Source: Actinobacteria bacterium OV320
GTDB taxonomy: Bacteria > Actinomycetota > Actinomycetes > Streptomycetales > Streptomycetaceae
Direction of reading: 5' to 3'
NCBI GenBank assembly: GCA_001298545.1
Contig: LJCX01000031.1
Span: forward strand, 1 to 64,000
Length of the DNA: 64,000 bases
Shown here: piece after piece, positions 26,294 through 34,166 of the stretch
Layout: every line of letters begins with the position of its first letter
Position numbering within the stretch: the first letter of the stretch is position 1
Program-made: the position numbers and the translations under genes
Notes under the pieces: model-generated
What the model was told of the DNA's origin: nothing
Databases searched by the model: none
The model's input: only the letters and a program-made list of their open reading frames with translations

Positions 26294-26386
26294 GGAGGTC
26301 TCCGGTCTGCGGAGCCGCCTGCGGGTGTGGGGGCGGCTCGGGTGGGGCCGGGTTGCGGACGGCCCCTGGCGGCGGTGCACCGGACG

Positions 26387-26428
26387 GGTGCGGTCCGGAC
26401 CGGGTTTCCCCGGATGCCGGACCGCACC
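26387..26428 (-). promoter_or_regulatory. Attenuating hairpin between pstS and pstC
   Basis: A 12-bp perfect outer stem (GGTGCGGTCCGG, 26387-26398, with CCGGACCGCACC, 26417-26428) encloses an inner 5-bp stem CCGGG/CCCGG with a small loop. It sits 8 nt after the pstS stop. It could partly terminate or protect the pstS message, giving more PstS than permease, as is known for pst operons. Confidence 0.7.
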
Positions 26429-26435
26429 GCTGGGA

Positions 26436-27563
26436 TCAGCTCAGGCCCTCGATGGTGGTGCGGACCTTCGTGATGATGGCGTCGGGGATCGGCGCGTAGT
26501 CGATGCCCGACAGGATGCCCTGGCCGTCCTCGCTGGCGATGTAGCGCAGGAACGCCTTGGTGGCCGGCAGGGTGGCGGCCTTGTTGCCCTTGTCGCAGGC
26601 GATCTCGTAGGTGACCAGGGTGAGCGGGTAGGCGCCCTCGGCCTTGGTGTTGTAGTCCAGCTTCAGCGACAGGTCGCTGCCGGTGCCGACGACCTGCGCG
26701 GCGGCGACGGCCTTGGTGGCGCCGTCGGAGGAGGCCTTGACCGGGGCCGAGGCGCCCGTGTCGACGGCGACGGTGCCCAGACCGTCCTTGGCGTACGACA
26801 GCTCCATGTAGCCGATCGCGCCGTTGGTCTGCTTGACGCCCTGGGCGACACCGGAGGAGCCGGCCGCGGCCTGGCCGCCCTTGGCCTGCCAGGCCTTGCC
26901 GCCCTCGTACTTCCAGTTGTCCGGGGTGGCGGCGATCAGGTACTTGGTGAAGTTGTCCGTGGTGCCGGACTCGTCCGAGCGGTGGTACGGCTGGATCTTC
27001 AGGTCGGGCAGCTTCGCGTCGGGGTTGAGCTTGGCGATCGCGGCGTCGTTCCAGTTGGTGATCTTGCCGTCGAAGATCTTGGCGATCGTCGCGGCGTCCA
27101 GCGTCAGGTCGTCCACGCCCGAGACGTTGAAGGCGACGGCGATCGGACCGGCCACCATCGGCAGGTCGATGCCCTGGCCGCCGGAGCAGACCGCCTTGGA
27201 CGCGGTGACGTCCTCGGGCTTGAGCGCGGAGTCCGAGCCGGCGAAGGCGACCTGGCCCTGCGTGAACGCGGTGACACCGGCGCCGGAGCCGGAGCCCTTG
27301 TAGTTCACCTGGACGCCCGAGCAGGCCTGGGTGAAGTTCTTGACCCACGCGTCGATCGCGTTCTTCTGCGCGGAGGAGCCGTCGGCCAGCAGCTGGCCCT
27401 TGGCGTCGTCACACTTGATGGAACCGGCGGCCGCGGTGGCGGAGGAGCTGCTGCCGCTGCTGGAGCCGGTGTCGTCGGAGCCGCACGCCGTGAGGGCCAG
27501 GGCGCCGGAGACGGCGAGAGCACCGAGGGAGAGAGCCCGCCGGTTCATGCGCTGAAGCTTCAC
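26436..27563 (-). CDS. pstS: Phosphate-binding lipoprotein PstS
   Basis: This 375-residue lipoprotein captures phosphate outside the membrane for PstCAB. Its signal peptide ends in a lipobox LTAC followed by GSDDTGSSSG. Phosphate-contact motifs are LLADGSSAQKNAI, FAGSDSAL and HRSDESGTTDNF. The start is GTG at 27563, with GGAAGGA about ten nt upstream; an internal ATG at 27548 would also keep the signal peptide. It is the first gene of the operon, directly behind the PHO box. Confidence 0.95.
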   Translation of the reverse strand: MKLQRMNRRALSLGALAVSGALALTACGSDDTGSSSGSSSSATAAAGSIKCDDAKGQLLADGSSAQKNAIDAWVKNFTQACSGVQVNYKGSGSGAGVTAFTQGQVAFAGSDSALKPEDVTASKAVCSGGQGIDLPMVAGPIAVAFNVSGVDDLTLDAATIAKIFDGKITNWNDAAIAKLNPDAKLPDLKIQPYHRSDESGTTDNFTKYLIAATPDNWKYEGGKAWQAKGGQAAAGSSGVAQGVKQTNGAIGYMELSYAKDGLGTVAVDTGASAPVKASSDGATKAVAAAQVVGTGSDLSLKLDYNTKAEGAYPLTLVTYEIACDKGNKAATLPATKAFLRYIASEDGQGILSGIDYAPIPDAIITKVRTTIEGLS

Positions 27564-27680
27564 TTGAGGAAGATCCTTCCAGGAGCCGCCGTCCTGAATT
27601 CCGGCGGCGTGCGGAGTGTGCAGAAGTCTGTCCGGCACGGACACGACCACCGGGGTCGCGCACCGCACCGCGTAAGGCCG

Positions 27681-27736
27681 AAATTAGGCAGAACAGGTGA
27701 AGGCGCCTACGGGCGCGAGTGAACGGGGGGTGAACC
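27681..27736 (-). promoter_or_regulatory. PHO box and promoter of pstSCAB
   Basis: Read on the minus strand, GTTCAC-type units recur every 11 nt. Units with sequence starts at 27730, 27719 and 27697 read GGTTCAC, GTTCAC and CTTCAC; the one at 27708 is degenerate. This is the direct-repeat form of the Streptomyces PhoP operator. A TAATTT box at 27681-27686 is placed as a -10, so the last repeats would cover the -35 region, typical of PhoP-activated promoters. Confidence 0.85.
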
Positions 27737-27820
27737 CCTGGGGACGGTGCGGTTAGGTCACGGAACGCTCACGTCGAGGACACGAGGAGATTCCGGCGGC
27801 CGACCCGTTCCGCCCACCCG

Positions 27821-28252
27821 TTATGCCAGGTGCAGGACGTGCAGCAGGGCGTCCACGAGGGTGCGGTCCCTCGGCTGGGTGAGCCGGTCCCGGGCGGCCG
27901 GCGGAGGGAGCCAGAGGAGGCGGTCCACCTCGTCGTTCGGGGCGAACCCGCCCGACACGGCCTCGGCCGCCCAGTAGCGGACCTGCTTGGGGCGGCCGTT
28001 CGCCTCGTAGTCCACGGTCGGCAGCCGGGTCCCGGGCGCCGCCCGGTAGCCCGTCTCCTCGTGGACCTCCCGCAGGGCCGCCGCGAGCGGGTCCTCGTCA
28101 CGTTTCAGCTTGCCCTTGGGGTGCGACCAGTCGTCGTACTTGGGGCGGTGGACCAGACAGAGTTCCAGCCCGCCGTCCGCCGGTGAGCGGCGCCACAGCA
28201 CACAGCCCGCCGCCTGGACGGGGAAGTCCTCGGGGTTGTCCGCGGTGCTCAC
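27821..28252 (-). CDS. Nudix hydrolase, MutT-like
   Basis: This 143-residue protein has a complete Nudix box from GKLKRDEDPL to REVHEETGY, giving the GX5EX7REUXEEXGU pattern for Mg-dependent cleavage of nucleoside diphosphate linkages. It resembles the N-terminal half of mycobacterial MutT1 but lacks the C-terminal phosphoglycerate-mutase-like domain. The GTG at 28252 follows GAGGA. It lies 22 nt after the CHAD gene and is the last gene of the ppk operon. Its substrate, an oxidised nucleotide or diadenosine polyphosphate, is not shown by sequence. Confidence 0.88.
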   Translation of the reverse strand: MSTADNPEDFPVQAAGCVLWRRSPADGGLELCLVHRPKYDDWSHPKGKLKRDEDPLAAALREVHEETGYRAAPGTRLPTVDYEANGRPKQVRYWAAEAVSGGFAPNDEVDRLLWLPPPAARDRLTQPRDRTLVDALLHVLHLA

Positions 28253-28274
28253 CTGGTCCTCACCACCTGTCCGG

Positions 28275-29387
28275 TCAGGGTGCTCCGATGGTCTGCTTCT
28301 GCCACGACCGCTGGAACGCGTACCGCGCGGCCTCCACCTCATGCCGCTGGTCCGCGTGCAGCACGCCGAGCGCGTACGCCGTCGCCGGCGCGATCCGGGG
28401 GGTGCGGGCCGCCTGGGCCGCGGCGGAGGACGCCTCCGAGGCGTCGCGGTGCCGGTCGAGCGCCTCGCCCGCCGCGAGCAGACGGACGTCCAGCGGGGTG
28501 CTCCGGCCGTGCACGACCTCGCAGGCGTAGCGGTGCAGCCGCAGCAGCAGGCGGACCTGGTGCCAGGGCGCGTCCTGCGGGTGCGGGGCGGGGTCCGGGG
28601 AGAGGCCGTGGATCAGGGCCTCCGCGTTGTACGGGCTGCCCGCGGTGACGAGCGGCAGCGCGGTGACCGCGTCGCCGAGGCGCTCCTCGGCCGCGCCGGC
28701 CAGGGGGCGCAGGTCGGCGGCCGGGGCGGTGGGGGTGAGCGGGACCTCGCTGGCGAGGACGGCGACCTTGTCCGCGACGGCGTGGAAGCGGGAGGAGCCG
28801 AGGGCCTGGAGGGCGGTGGAGTGGGCCCGGGTACGGGCGAGGGTGAGCTGGCGGTCCAGGAGGGCGCCCGCCTTCGCCGCGCCCACGGTGAGGTTGCCGC
28901 GGTCCGGGGTCGCCGGGTGGACGGCGGCCCGGTCGGCCGGGCCCGGGAGCGCCGGGCCCGCCGCGCCGACCGGTTGGCTGGGTACCGGCGCCGCGCCCGA
29001 CAGCCGGTTCAGCGCCAGCAGCAGCCGCTCCAGGCGGGCCCCGTACGCATGCTCCAGGGCCAACGTGCCGGACAGCCAGGCCAGTTCGGGGCGGATCCCC
29101 TCCGACCACTCGGGCTCGAGGAGCGGGCGGAAGGTGTGCAGGCTGCCGCTGATCCGACGGGCCGAGCGGCGCAGGGCGCGCACCGCGTCGACGCGCACCT
29201 CCGCGCTCGCCGGACCGCCCGTCGAGGCGCCCGACGAGCCGTTCGGCACGGCGCCGCCCGTCTCCCGGTGCAGGCGCAGCGCGCGGAGGAACTCCGTGGC
29301 CTGGCCCCGGAGATAGCCCGCGAGGGCGTCCCCGGTGGACACGGGCCCGGCCGTGGGGTCCGTCAGGTCATGGTGTCGCTGTGCCAC
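28275..29387 (-). CDS. CHAD domain protein, probable polyphosphate binder
   Basis: This 370-residue helical protein fits a CHAD (conserved histidine alpha-helical) domain. Conserved basic and His positions appear in RVDAVRALRRSARRISGSLHTFRPL, WLSGTLALEHAYGARLERLL and WHQVRLLLRLHRYACEVVHG. CHAD proteins bind polyphosphate along a basic groove. The gene starts with GTG at 29387, 20 nt inside the 3' end of ppk and with GGAGG upstream, so expression is coupled to polyphosphate kinase. That coupling supports a polyphosphate-handling role. Confidence 0.87.
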   Translation of the reverse strand: MAQRHHDLTDPTAGPVSTGDALAGYLRGQATEFLRALRLHRETGGAVPNGSSGASTGGPASAEVRVDAVRALRRSARRISGSLHTFRPLLEPEWSEGIRPELAWLSGTLALEHAYGARLERLLLALNRLSGAAPVPSQPVGAAGPALPGPADRAAVHPATPDRGNLTVGAAKAGALLDRQLTLARTRAHSTALQALGSSRFHAVADKVAVLASEVPLTPTAPAADLRPLAGAAEERLGDAVTALPLVTAGSPYNAEALIHGLSPDPAPHPQDAPWHQVRLLLRLHRYACEVVHGRSTPLDVRLLAAGEALDRHRDASEASSAAAQAARTPRIAPATAYALGVLHADQRHEVEAARYAFQRSWQKQTIGAP

Positions 29388-31599
29388 GCCGGCGCCTCCG
29401 GGCGTCTATGAGCATCTCCTGGACGTTGCGCAGGGGCGCGCCGTCCGCGTCGTGCGAGTGCCGGATCCACTCGCCGTCGGGGCCGAGGTGCCAGGAGGCG
29501 GTGGAGTCGGACATGCCCGTTTCCAGGAACCGGTTCAGGGACGCCCGGTGGGCCGGGTCGGTCACCCTGACCAGGGCCTCGATACGGCGGTCGAGGTTGC
29601 GGTGCATCATGTCGGCGCTGCCGATCCACACCTCGGGCTCCCCGCCGTTGCCGAAGCCGAAGACCCGCGAGTGCTCCAGGAACCGGCCGAGGATGGAGCG
29701 GACCCGGATGTTGTCCGACAGGCCCGGCACGCCCGGGCGCACCGCGCAGATGCCGCGCACCCACACGTCGACCTGCACGCCCGCCTGGGACGCGCGGTAG
29801 AGGGAGTCGATGAGGGCCTCGTCGACGATCGAGTTGACCTTGATGCGGACGTGCGCGGGCCGTCCCGCGCGGTGGTGCTGGATCTCCTTGTCGATGCGGG
29901 CGATCAGACCGTCCCGCAGGGACTTGGGGGCGACGAGGAGACGGCGGTAGGTCTCGCGGCGGGAGTAGCCGGAGAGCCGGTTGAAGAGGTCGGAGAGGTC
30001 CGCGCCGACCTGCGGGTCGGCGGTGAGCAGGCCGAGGTCCTCGTAGAGCCGGGCCGTCTTCGGGTGGTAGTTGCCGGTGCCGACGTGGCAGTAGCGCCGT
30101 AGCGTGTCGCCCTCCTGACGGACCACCAGCGACAGCTTGCAGTGCGTCTTCAGGCCGACGAGGCCGTAGACGACGTGGCAGCCGGCCTCCTCCAGCTTGC
30201 GCGCCCACTTGATGTTGGCGTGCTCGTCGAAGCGGGCCTTGATCTCCACCAGCACGAGGACCTGCTTGCCGGACTCGGCGGCCTCGATGAGCGCGTCGAC
30301 TATCGGGGAGTCGCCCGAGGTCCGGTACAGGGTCTGCTTGATGGCGAGGACGTCCGGGTCCAGCGCCGCCTGCTCCAGGAACGCCTGCACGGACGTCGAG
30401 AAGGAGTCGTACGGGTGGTGCAGCAGGACGTCCCGGCTGCGCAGGGCCGCGAAGATGTCCGGCGGGGACGCCGACTCGACCTCGGCGAGGTCGCGGTGGG
30501 TGCCGGCGATGAACTTCTTGTACTTCAGCTCGGGCCGGTCGAGGCCACTGATGCGGAAGAGGCCGGTGAGGTCGAGCGGGCCCGGCAGCGGATAGACCTC
30601 GGCCTCGCTGATCTTCAGCTCGCGCACCAGCAGGTCGAGCACCTCGCGGTCGATGGACTCCTCGACCTCCAGGCGCACCGGCGGCCCGAAGCGGCGCCGC
30701 ATGAGCTCCTTCTCCAGGGCCTGGAGGAGGTTCTCGGCGTCGTCCTCCTCGACTTCGAGGTCCTCGTTGCGGGTGAGCCGGAAGGCGTGGTGCTCCAGGA
30801 CCTCCATGCCCGGGAAGAGCTCCTCCAGGTGGGCGCCGATGACGTCCTCGATGGGGACGTAGCGGCCGGGGGAGCTCTCCAGGAAGCGGGACAGCAGGGG
30901 CGGCACCTTGACGCGCGCGAAGTGCTTGTGGCCGCTGACCGGGTTGCGCACGACGACCGCGAGGTTGAGCGAGAGACCCGAGATGTACGGGAAGGGGTGC
31001 GCGGGGTCGACGGCGAGCGGGGTCAGCACCGGGAAGATCTGGTGCCGGAAGAGCGTGAACAGGCGCGCCTGCTCCTTCTCCGTCAGCTCGCCCCAGCGGA
31101 CCAGGTGGATGCCCTCCTCCGCGAGGGCGGGGGCGATGTCCTCGTGATAGGTCGCGGCGTGCCGGGCCATGAGCTCGCGCGAGCGGGCCCAGATCATCTC
31201 CAGCACCTCGCGCGGCTGGAGACCGGAGGCCGAACGGGTGGCGACCCCGGTGGCGATCCGGCGCTTCAGACCGGCCACCCGGACCATGAAGAACTCGTCC
31301 AGGTTGCTGGCGAAGATGGCCAGGAAGTTGGCCCGCTCGAGGAGGGGCGTATTCGGGTCCTCGGCGAGTTCGAGAACGCGTTCGTTGAACGCGAGCCAGC
31401 TGCGCTCCCGGTCGAGGAAGCGGCCCTGCGGCAGCTGTGGGCCGTCGTACGGTGCCTCCTCGTAGGTGTCGAGGTCGGCGTCGATGTCGGGCTCCAGATC
31501 GGAGACCACGGCGGAGACGGTGTGCGGGCGGTGCGCGGCTATGGAGCCCACGGAGGGCTGCGCGTGCTGGACCTCGGCCTGGGCGTCTGACTGGCTCAT
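29368..31599 (-). CDS. ppk: Polyphosphate kinase 1
   Basis: This enzyme of about 743 residues reversibly transfers the ATP gamma-phosphate to polyphosphate chains. PPK1 hallmarks are the N-terminal RFLDRERSWLAFNERVLELA, the middle FFMVRVAGLKRR, the catalytic-His segment RYCHVGTGNYHPKTARLYED and the second His region GSADMMHRNLDRRIE. The ATG at 31599 is chosen; an in-frame ATG at 31725 would add a Pro-rich stretch of 42 residues, and neither has a strong ribosome binding site. It heads a ppk-CHAD-Nudix operon. One GGTTCAGACGA unit near 31744-31754 hints at a weak PHO box upstream, but the repeats are poor. Confidence 0.93.
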   Translation of the reverse strand: MSQSDAQAEVQHAQPSVGSIAAHRPHTVSAVVSDLEPDIDADLDTYEEAPYDGPQLPQGRFLDRERSWLAFNERVLELAEDPNTPLLERANFLAIFASNLDEFFMVRVAGLKRRIATGVATRSASGLQPREVLEMIWARSRELMARHAATYHEDIAPALAEEGIHLVRWGELTEKEQARLFTLFRHQIFPVLTPLAVDPAHPFPYISGLSLNLAVVVRNPVSGHKHFARVKVPPLLSRFLESSPGRYVPIEDVIGAHLEELFPGMEVLEHHAFRLTRNEDLEVEEDDAENLLQALEKELMRRRFGPPVRLEVEESIDREVLDLLVRELKISEAEVYPLPGPLDLTGLFRISGLDRPELKYKKFIAGTHRDLAEVESASPPDIFAALRSRDVLLHHPYDSFSTSVQAFLEQAALDPDVLAIKQTLYRTSGDSPIVDALIEAAESGKQVLVLVEIKARFDEHANIKWARKLEEAGCHVVYGLVGLKTHCKLSLVVRQEGDTLRRYCHVGTGNYHPKTARLYEDLGLLTADPQVGADLSDLFNRLSGYSRRETYRRLLVAPKSLRDGLIARIDKEIQHHRAGRPAHVRIKVNSIVDEALIDSLYRASQAGVQVDVWVRGICAVRPGVPGLSDNIRVRSILGRFLEHSRVFGFGNGGEPEVWIGSADMMHRNLDRRIEALVRVTDPAHRASLNRFLETGMSDSTASWHLGPDGEWIRHSHDADGAPLRNVQEMLIDARRRRRGTATP

Positions 31600-31865
31600 G
31601 GACCCATTCTTCCGCGCCAGGAGCGTGACAGGCGCGTCGGAACGTGCGGGCGGGATCGCGTGGGGACCTCCGTGGGGCTGATTTCCCCCGGGAGGCGGCG
31701 AAGGCTCGGGCACGGCGGGCTTCATTCGCCGAGCGTCGCAAGGTCGTCTGAACCGATGGTTACGGCGACATGGCGTGCGGGATATCGGGGGGCGGCTCGC
31801 GGGGGTCGATGTCGTGCAGCGCCCGGCGGCGGGGCGGAGGACCCGCCGGCGGCGGCCGGGCGGCG

Positions 31866-31933
31866 GCCCGTACACGGCGGCCCGTACACGGCGGGCCGGG
31901 CCGCTCGCCGTGTACGGGCGGCCGTGTACGGGC
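31866..31933. repeat. Large near-perfect inverted repeat with four CGTACACGG units
   Basis: The arms 31866-31893 and 31906-31933 pair at 27 of 28 positions (single G-G mismatch, 31879 with 31920) around a 12-nt loop. Each arm contains two copies of CCCGTACACGGCG or its complement. It lies 270 nt upstream of the ppk start and could form a cruciform or a very stable RNA hairpin. Confidence 0.85.
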
Positions 31934-31981
31934 GCGTGCCCGCGGGGTGGGCCTGGTCGCCGCGGGGGTGTACCGCGGGGT

Positions 31982-32013
31982 GTGGGGTCCCTCCCCCCGT
32001 GGAGGGACCCCAC
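31982..32013 (-). terminator. Hairpin terminator of the permease operon
   Basis: A 13-bp perfect stem (GTGGGGTCCCTCC, 31982-31994, with GGAGGGACCCCAC, 32001-32013) has a 6-nt loop. It follows the leftward permease gene at a distance of about 100 nt, across a tandem repeat, and precedes the ppk region. Confidence 0.75.
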
Positions 32014-32087
32014 ACCCCGGCATCCCGGGAACACCCCGGCATCCCGGGAACACCCCGGCATCCCGGGAACACCCCGGCACCCCGGGA
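32012..32087. repeat. Four tandem 19-bp repeats
   Basis: The unit ACACCCCGGCATCCCGGGA is repeated four times with an exact 19-bp period (starts 32012, 32031, 32050, 32069); only the last copy varies (CACC for CATC). Each unit contains the palindrome TCCCGGGA. It lies just beyond the 3' end of the leftward permease gene. Confidence 0.9.
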
Positions 32088-32109
32088 CCGGCGGCCGGAC
32101 GGGCCCGGA

Positions 32110-33141
32110 TCAGGCCGCGGAGGCGGTGGCCGTGCGGCGGCGCAGGAGGAGGAACGCGGCGGCGGTGACGAGGGCGGCGACGGCCAGGACGACGCCGGTC
32201 TCCACGAGCTGGAGCGGCCAGTAGTGGGACTCCGGGTGATAGGTCGTGTAGTAGCCGGTGACGCCCAGGTCGTCGAGGCAGCGCCGCGCTTCGGCGGCCG
32301 TGCCGTCGCAGGCCCAGTAGTCGACGTCCGGGGTGCGCCGTCCGTGGATCAGCACACCGTTCTCCAGCTCCCAGGCGTTGTCCGGTGGGTCGACCACGCC
32401 CGCCGTGGAGGTGCGGGTGACGGCGGGCCAGAAGGAGCCGCGGTACCGCGCGACGACGAAGGCGAACAGCCCGCTCGTGACGACGGAGACGGCCAGTGCG
32501 GGCAGCGCGCGACGCAGCAGGAGCGCGGTGAGCACGCCGACGGCGAGCGCGCAGAGGGCGTACGCGAGGCCGGCCGGGCCGCGCGAGAGGTACGCGTCGT
32601 CGCCCGTCCACCCGTTGTACGTCAGGTTCTGGTGGGCGCCCCAGGCCCAGCGGTACACCAGGACCAGCACGGTGACGTCGGCGGTCAGGGCGAGCGCGGG
32701 GACGGCGAGCTTGGCGGTGAGCCAGCGGGCGGGGGTGATGCCCTGGGCCCAGGCGAGGCGCGCGGTGCCGTTCTCCAGCTCGCGGCCGATCAGCGCGCCG
32801 CCCGCGAAGGCGGCCACGGCGACGAAGCCGTAGGAGATCAGCAGGCCGACCCAGGCGAGCGACTCGCTGTAACCGACCCAGCCGATCGTCATGTCGCACA
32901 GGTCCTGGCCCGCCCGCTCACAGGCCTCCCACTCCGCGAGCTCGTCCTTGACGGCGACCTCGGTGAGCCACACCAGCCAGCCGCTCAGGGCCAGGACGAC
33001 AGCCGCCCAGACGAGGAGGGCGGTGCGGTGCAGGCGCAGCACGGTGCGGAGGGTGCCCCAGGCGGTACGGCCGTCCGCGCCGCTGCCGCTGCCGCGGGCC
33101 GGTCCTGGGGACGCGGGCGTCTTGGTGGCGACGGCGGTCAT
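32110..33141 (-). CDS. ABC transporter permease (second paralogue)
   Basis: This 343-residue ABC-2-type membrane protein has about six helices and a large extracytoplasmic loop (about 255-310) with two Cys (WACDGTAAEARRCLDD). It shares the motifs GRELENGTARLAWAQGI and YYTTYHPESHYWPLQL with the gene just upstream, so the two arose by tandem duplication and probably form a heterodimeric channel. Its ATG overlaps the upstream stop as ATGA. It is the last gene of the GntR-led operon. Substrate unknown. Confidence 0.82.
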   Translation of the reverse strand: MTAVATKTPASPGPARGSGSGADGRTAWGTLRTVLRLHRTALLVWAAVVLALSGWLVWLTEVAVKDELAEWEACERAGQDLCDMTIGWVGYSESLAWVGLLISYGFVAVAAFAGGALIGRELENGTARLAWAQGITPARWLTAKLAVPALALTADVTVLVLVYRWAWGAHQNLTYNGWTGDDAYLSRGPAGLAYALCALAVGVLTALLLRRALPALAVSVVTSGLFAFVVARYRGSFWPAVTRTSTAGVVDPPDNAWELENGVLIHGRRTPDVDYWACDGTAAEARRCLDDLGVTGYYTTYHPESHYWPLQLVETGVVLAVAALVTAAAFLLLRRRTATASAA

Positions 33142-34166
33142 ACGGAGGCCTCCGTGCCGCCGCGCGTGGGGGTGGCGGTGGCGCGCTTGAGCAGGACGAA
33201 CGCGGCCACGGCGAGGGCGGTGGCCACGGCCACCACGAGGGCGGTCGTGGTCAGCTGGAGCGGCCAGTAGTGCGACTCGGGGTGGTAGGTCGTGTAGAAG
33301 CCGGTGGCGTCGAGGTCGTCGTAGACCGTCTTGCAGGCGGAGGAGACGGAGGTCGGCCCGCAGCCGGGGTCGGCTATGTGCGCGCCGGTGGCGGTGACCA
33401 GGCCCGAGTCGACGCCGAGGCCCGAGCTCCGGTAGCCGTCGTCGAGGCTGGTGACGCGGGTGACGGCCGGCCACAGGTGCGGCATGACCTGGTCGGCCAG
33501 GACCCGCATGACGGCTACGCAGGTGAGGGCGAACATCAGCGCGGGCAACGTACGGCGCAGCAGCACGCCCCCGAGGGCGCCGGCGGTCAGGCCGGTCAGG
33601 GCGAAGGCGACGGTGGTGGGGCCGTTGGTGTGCAGGGTGAAGCTGTCGTACCAGGACTTGGCCGTGTCGATCCGGCCGTCGCCCGCCGACCACATCAGGC
33701 GGTGCAGCGCGACCAGCAGGCCGGTGCCCGCGGTGACCACGACCGTGGGCACGATCAGCTTGGTGGCCAGCCAGCGGACCGGGGACAGGCCCTGCGTCCA
33801 GGCGAGCTGCGCGGTGCCGTGCTCCAGCTCGCGGCCGAACAGGGCGGCGCCCGCCCAGGCGGCGACCACGAAGGGGAGCGCGGTCAGTGCGCCGGTCGTG
33901 TACCCGTACACGTCTTTGTAGCGGACGATCGCATCGGGGTCGTAGTGGCAGGAACCACGTTTGAGGCAGAACTCGTTGTACTCCCGCCAGGCCGCGGCCG
34001 ACGAATCGGTCAGCGGACCCCACAGCCACACCAGTCCGGCGGCGAGGACGGCGACGATGCCGATCCAGACGTACAGGGCGGGCCGGTGCAGGCGGAACAG
34101 CCAGCCGGCTCCGGGAGCGTGCCCGGTGGTCTTCGAGGAGTCGGGCGACAGGGCGAGGGTGGTCAT
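33138..34166 (-). CDS. ABC transporter permease (first paralogue)
   Basis: This 342-residue membrane protein has about six helices, the cytoplasmic motif FGRELEHGTAQLAWTQGLSP and an outer loop with Cys residues (DPGCGPTSVSSACK). The C-terminal TGFYTTYHPESHYWPLQL is nearly identical to that of its downstream paralogue. Both start and stop overlap the neighbouring genes as ATGA. It would pair with the preceding ATPase as an ABC-2 exporter under GntR control. Confidence 0.82.
   Translation of the reverse strand: MTTLALSPDSSKTTGHAPGAGWLFRLHRPALYVWIGIVAVLAAGLVWLWGPLTDSSAAAWREYNEFCLKRGSCHYDPDAIVRYKDVYGYTTGALTALPFVVAAWAGAALFGRELEHGTAQLAWTQGLSPVRWLATKLIVPTVVVTAGTGLLVALHRLMWSAGDGRIDTAKSWYDSFTLHTNGPTTVAFALTGLTAGALGGVLLRRTLPALMFALTCVAVMRVLADQVMPHLWPAVTRVTSLDDGYRSSGLGVDSGLVTATGAHIADPGCGPTSVSSACKTVYDDLDATGFYTTYHPESHYWPLQLTTTALVVAVATALAVAAFVLLKRATATPTRGGTEASV

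Noticed and set aside
31600..32061. N-terminal extension of ppk up to the repeat region
   Set aside because: The extra residues come from GC-rich repeats and a Pro-rich stretch and do not resemble PPK1; the start near 31599 gives the family's usual length.
32012..32087. CRISPR-like array
   Set aside because: The 19-bp units are directly adjacent without spacers and no cas genes are present.
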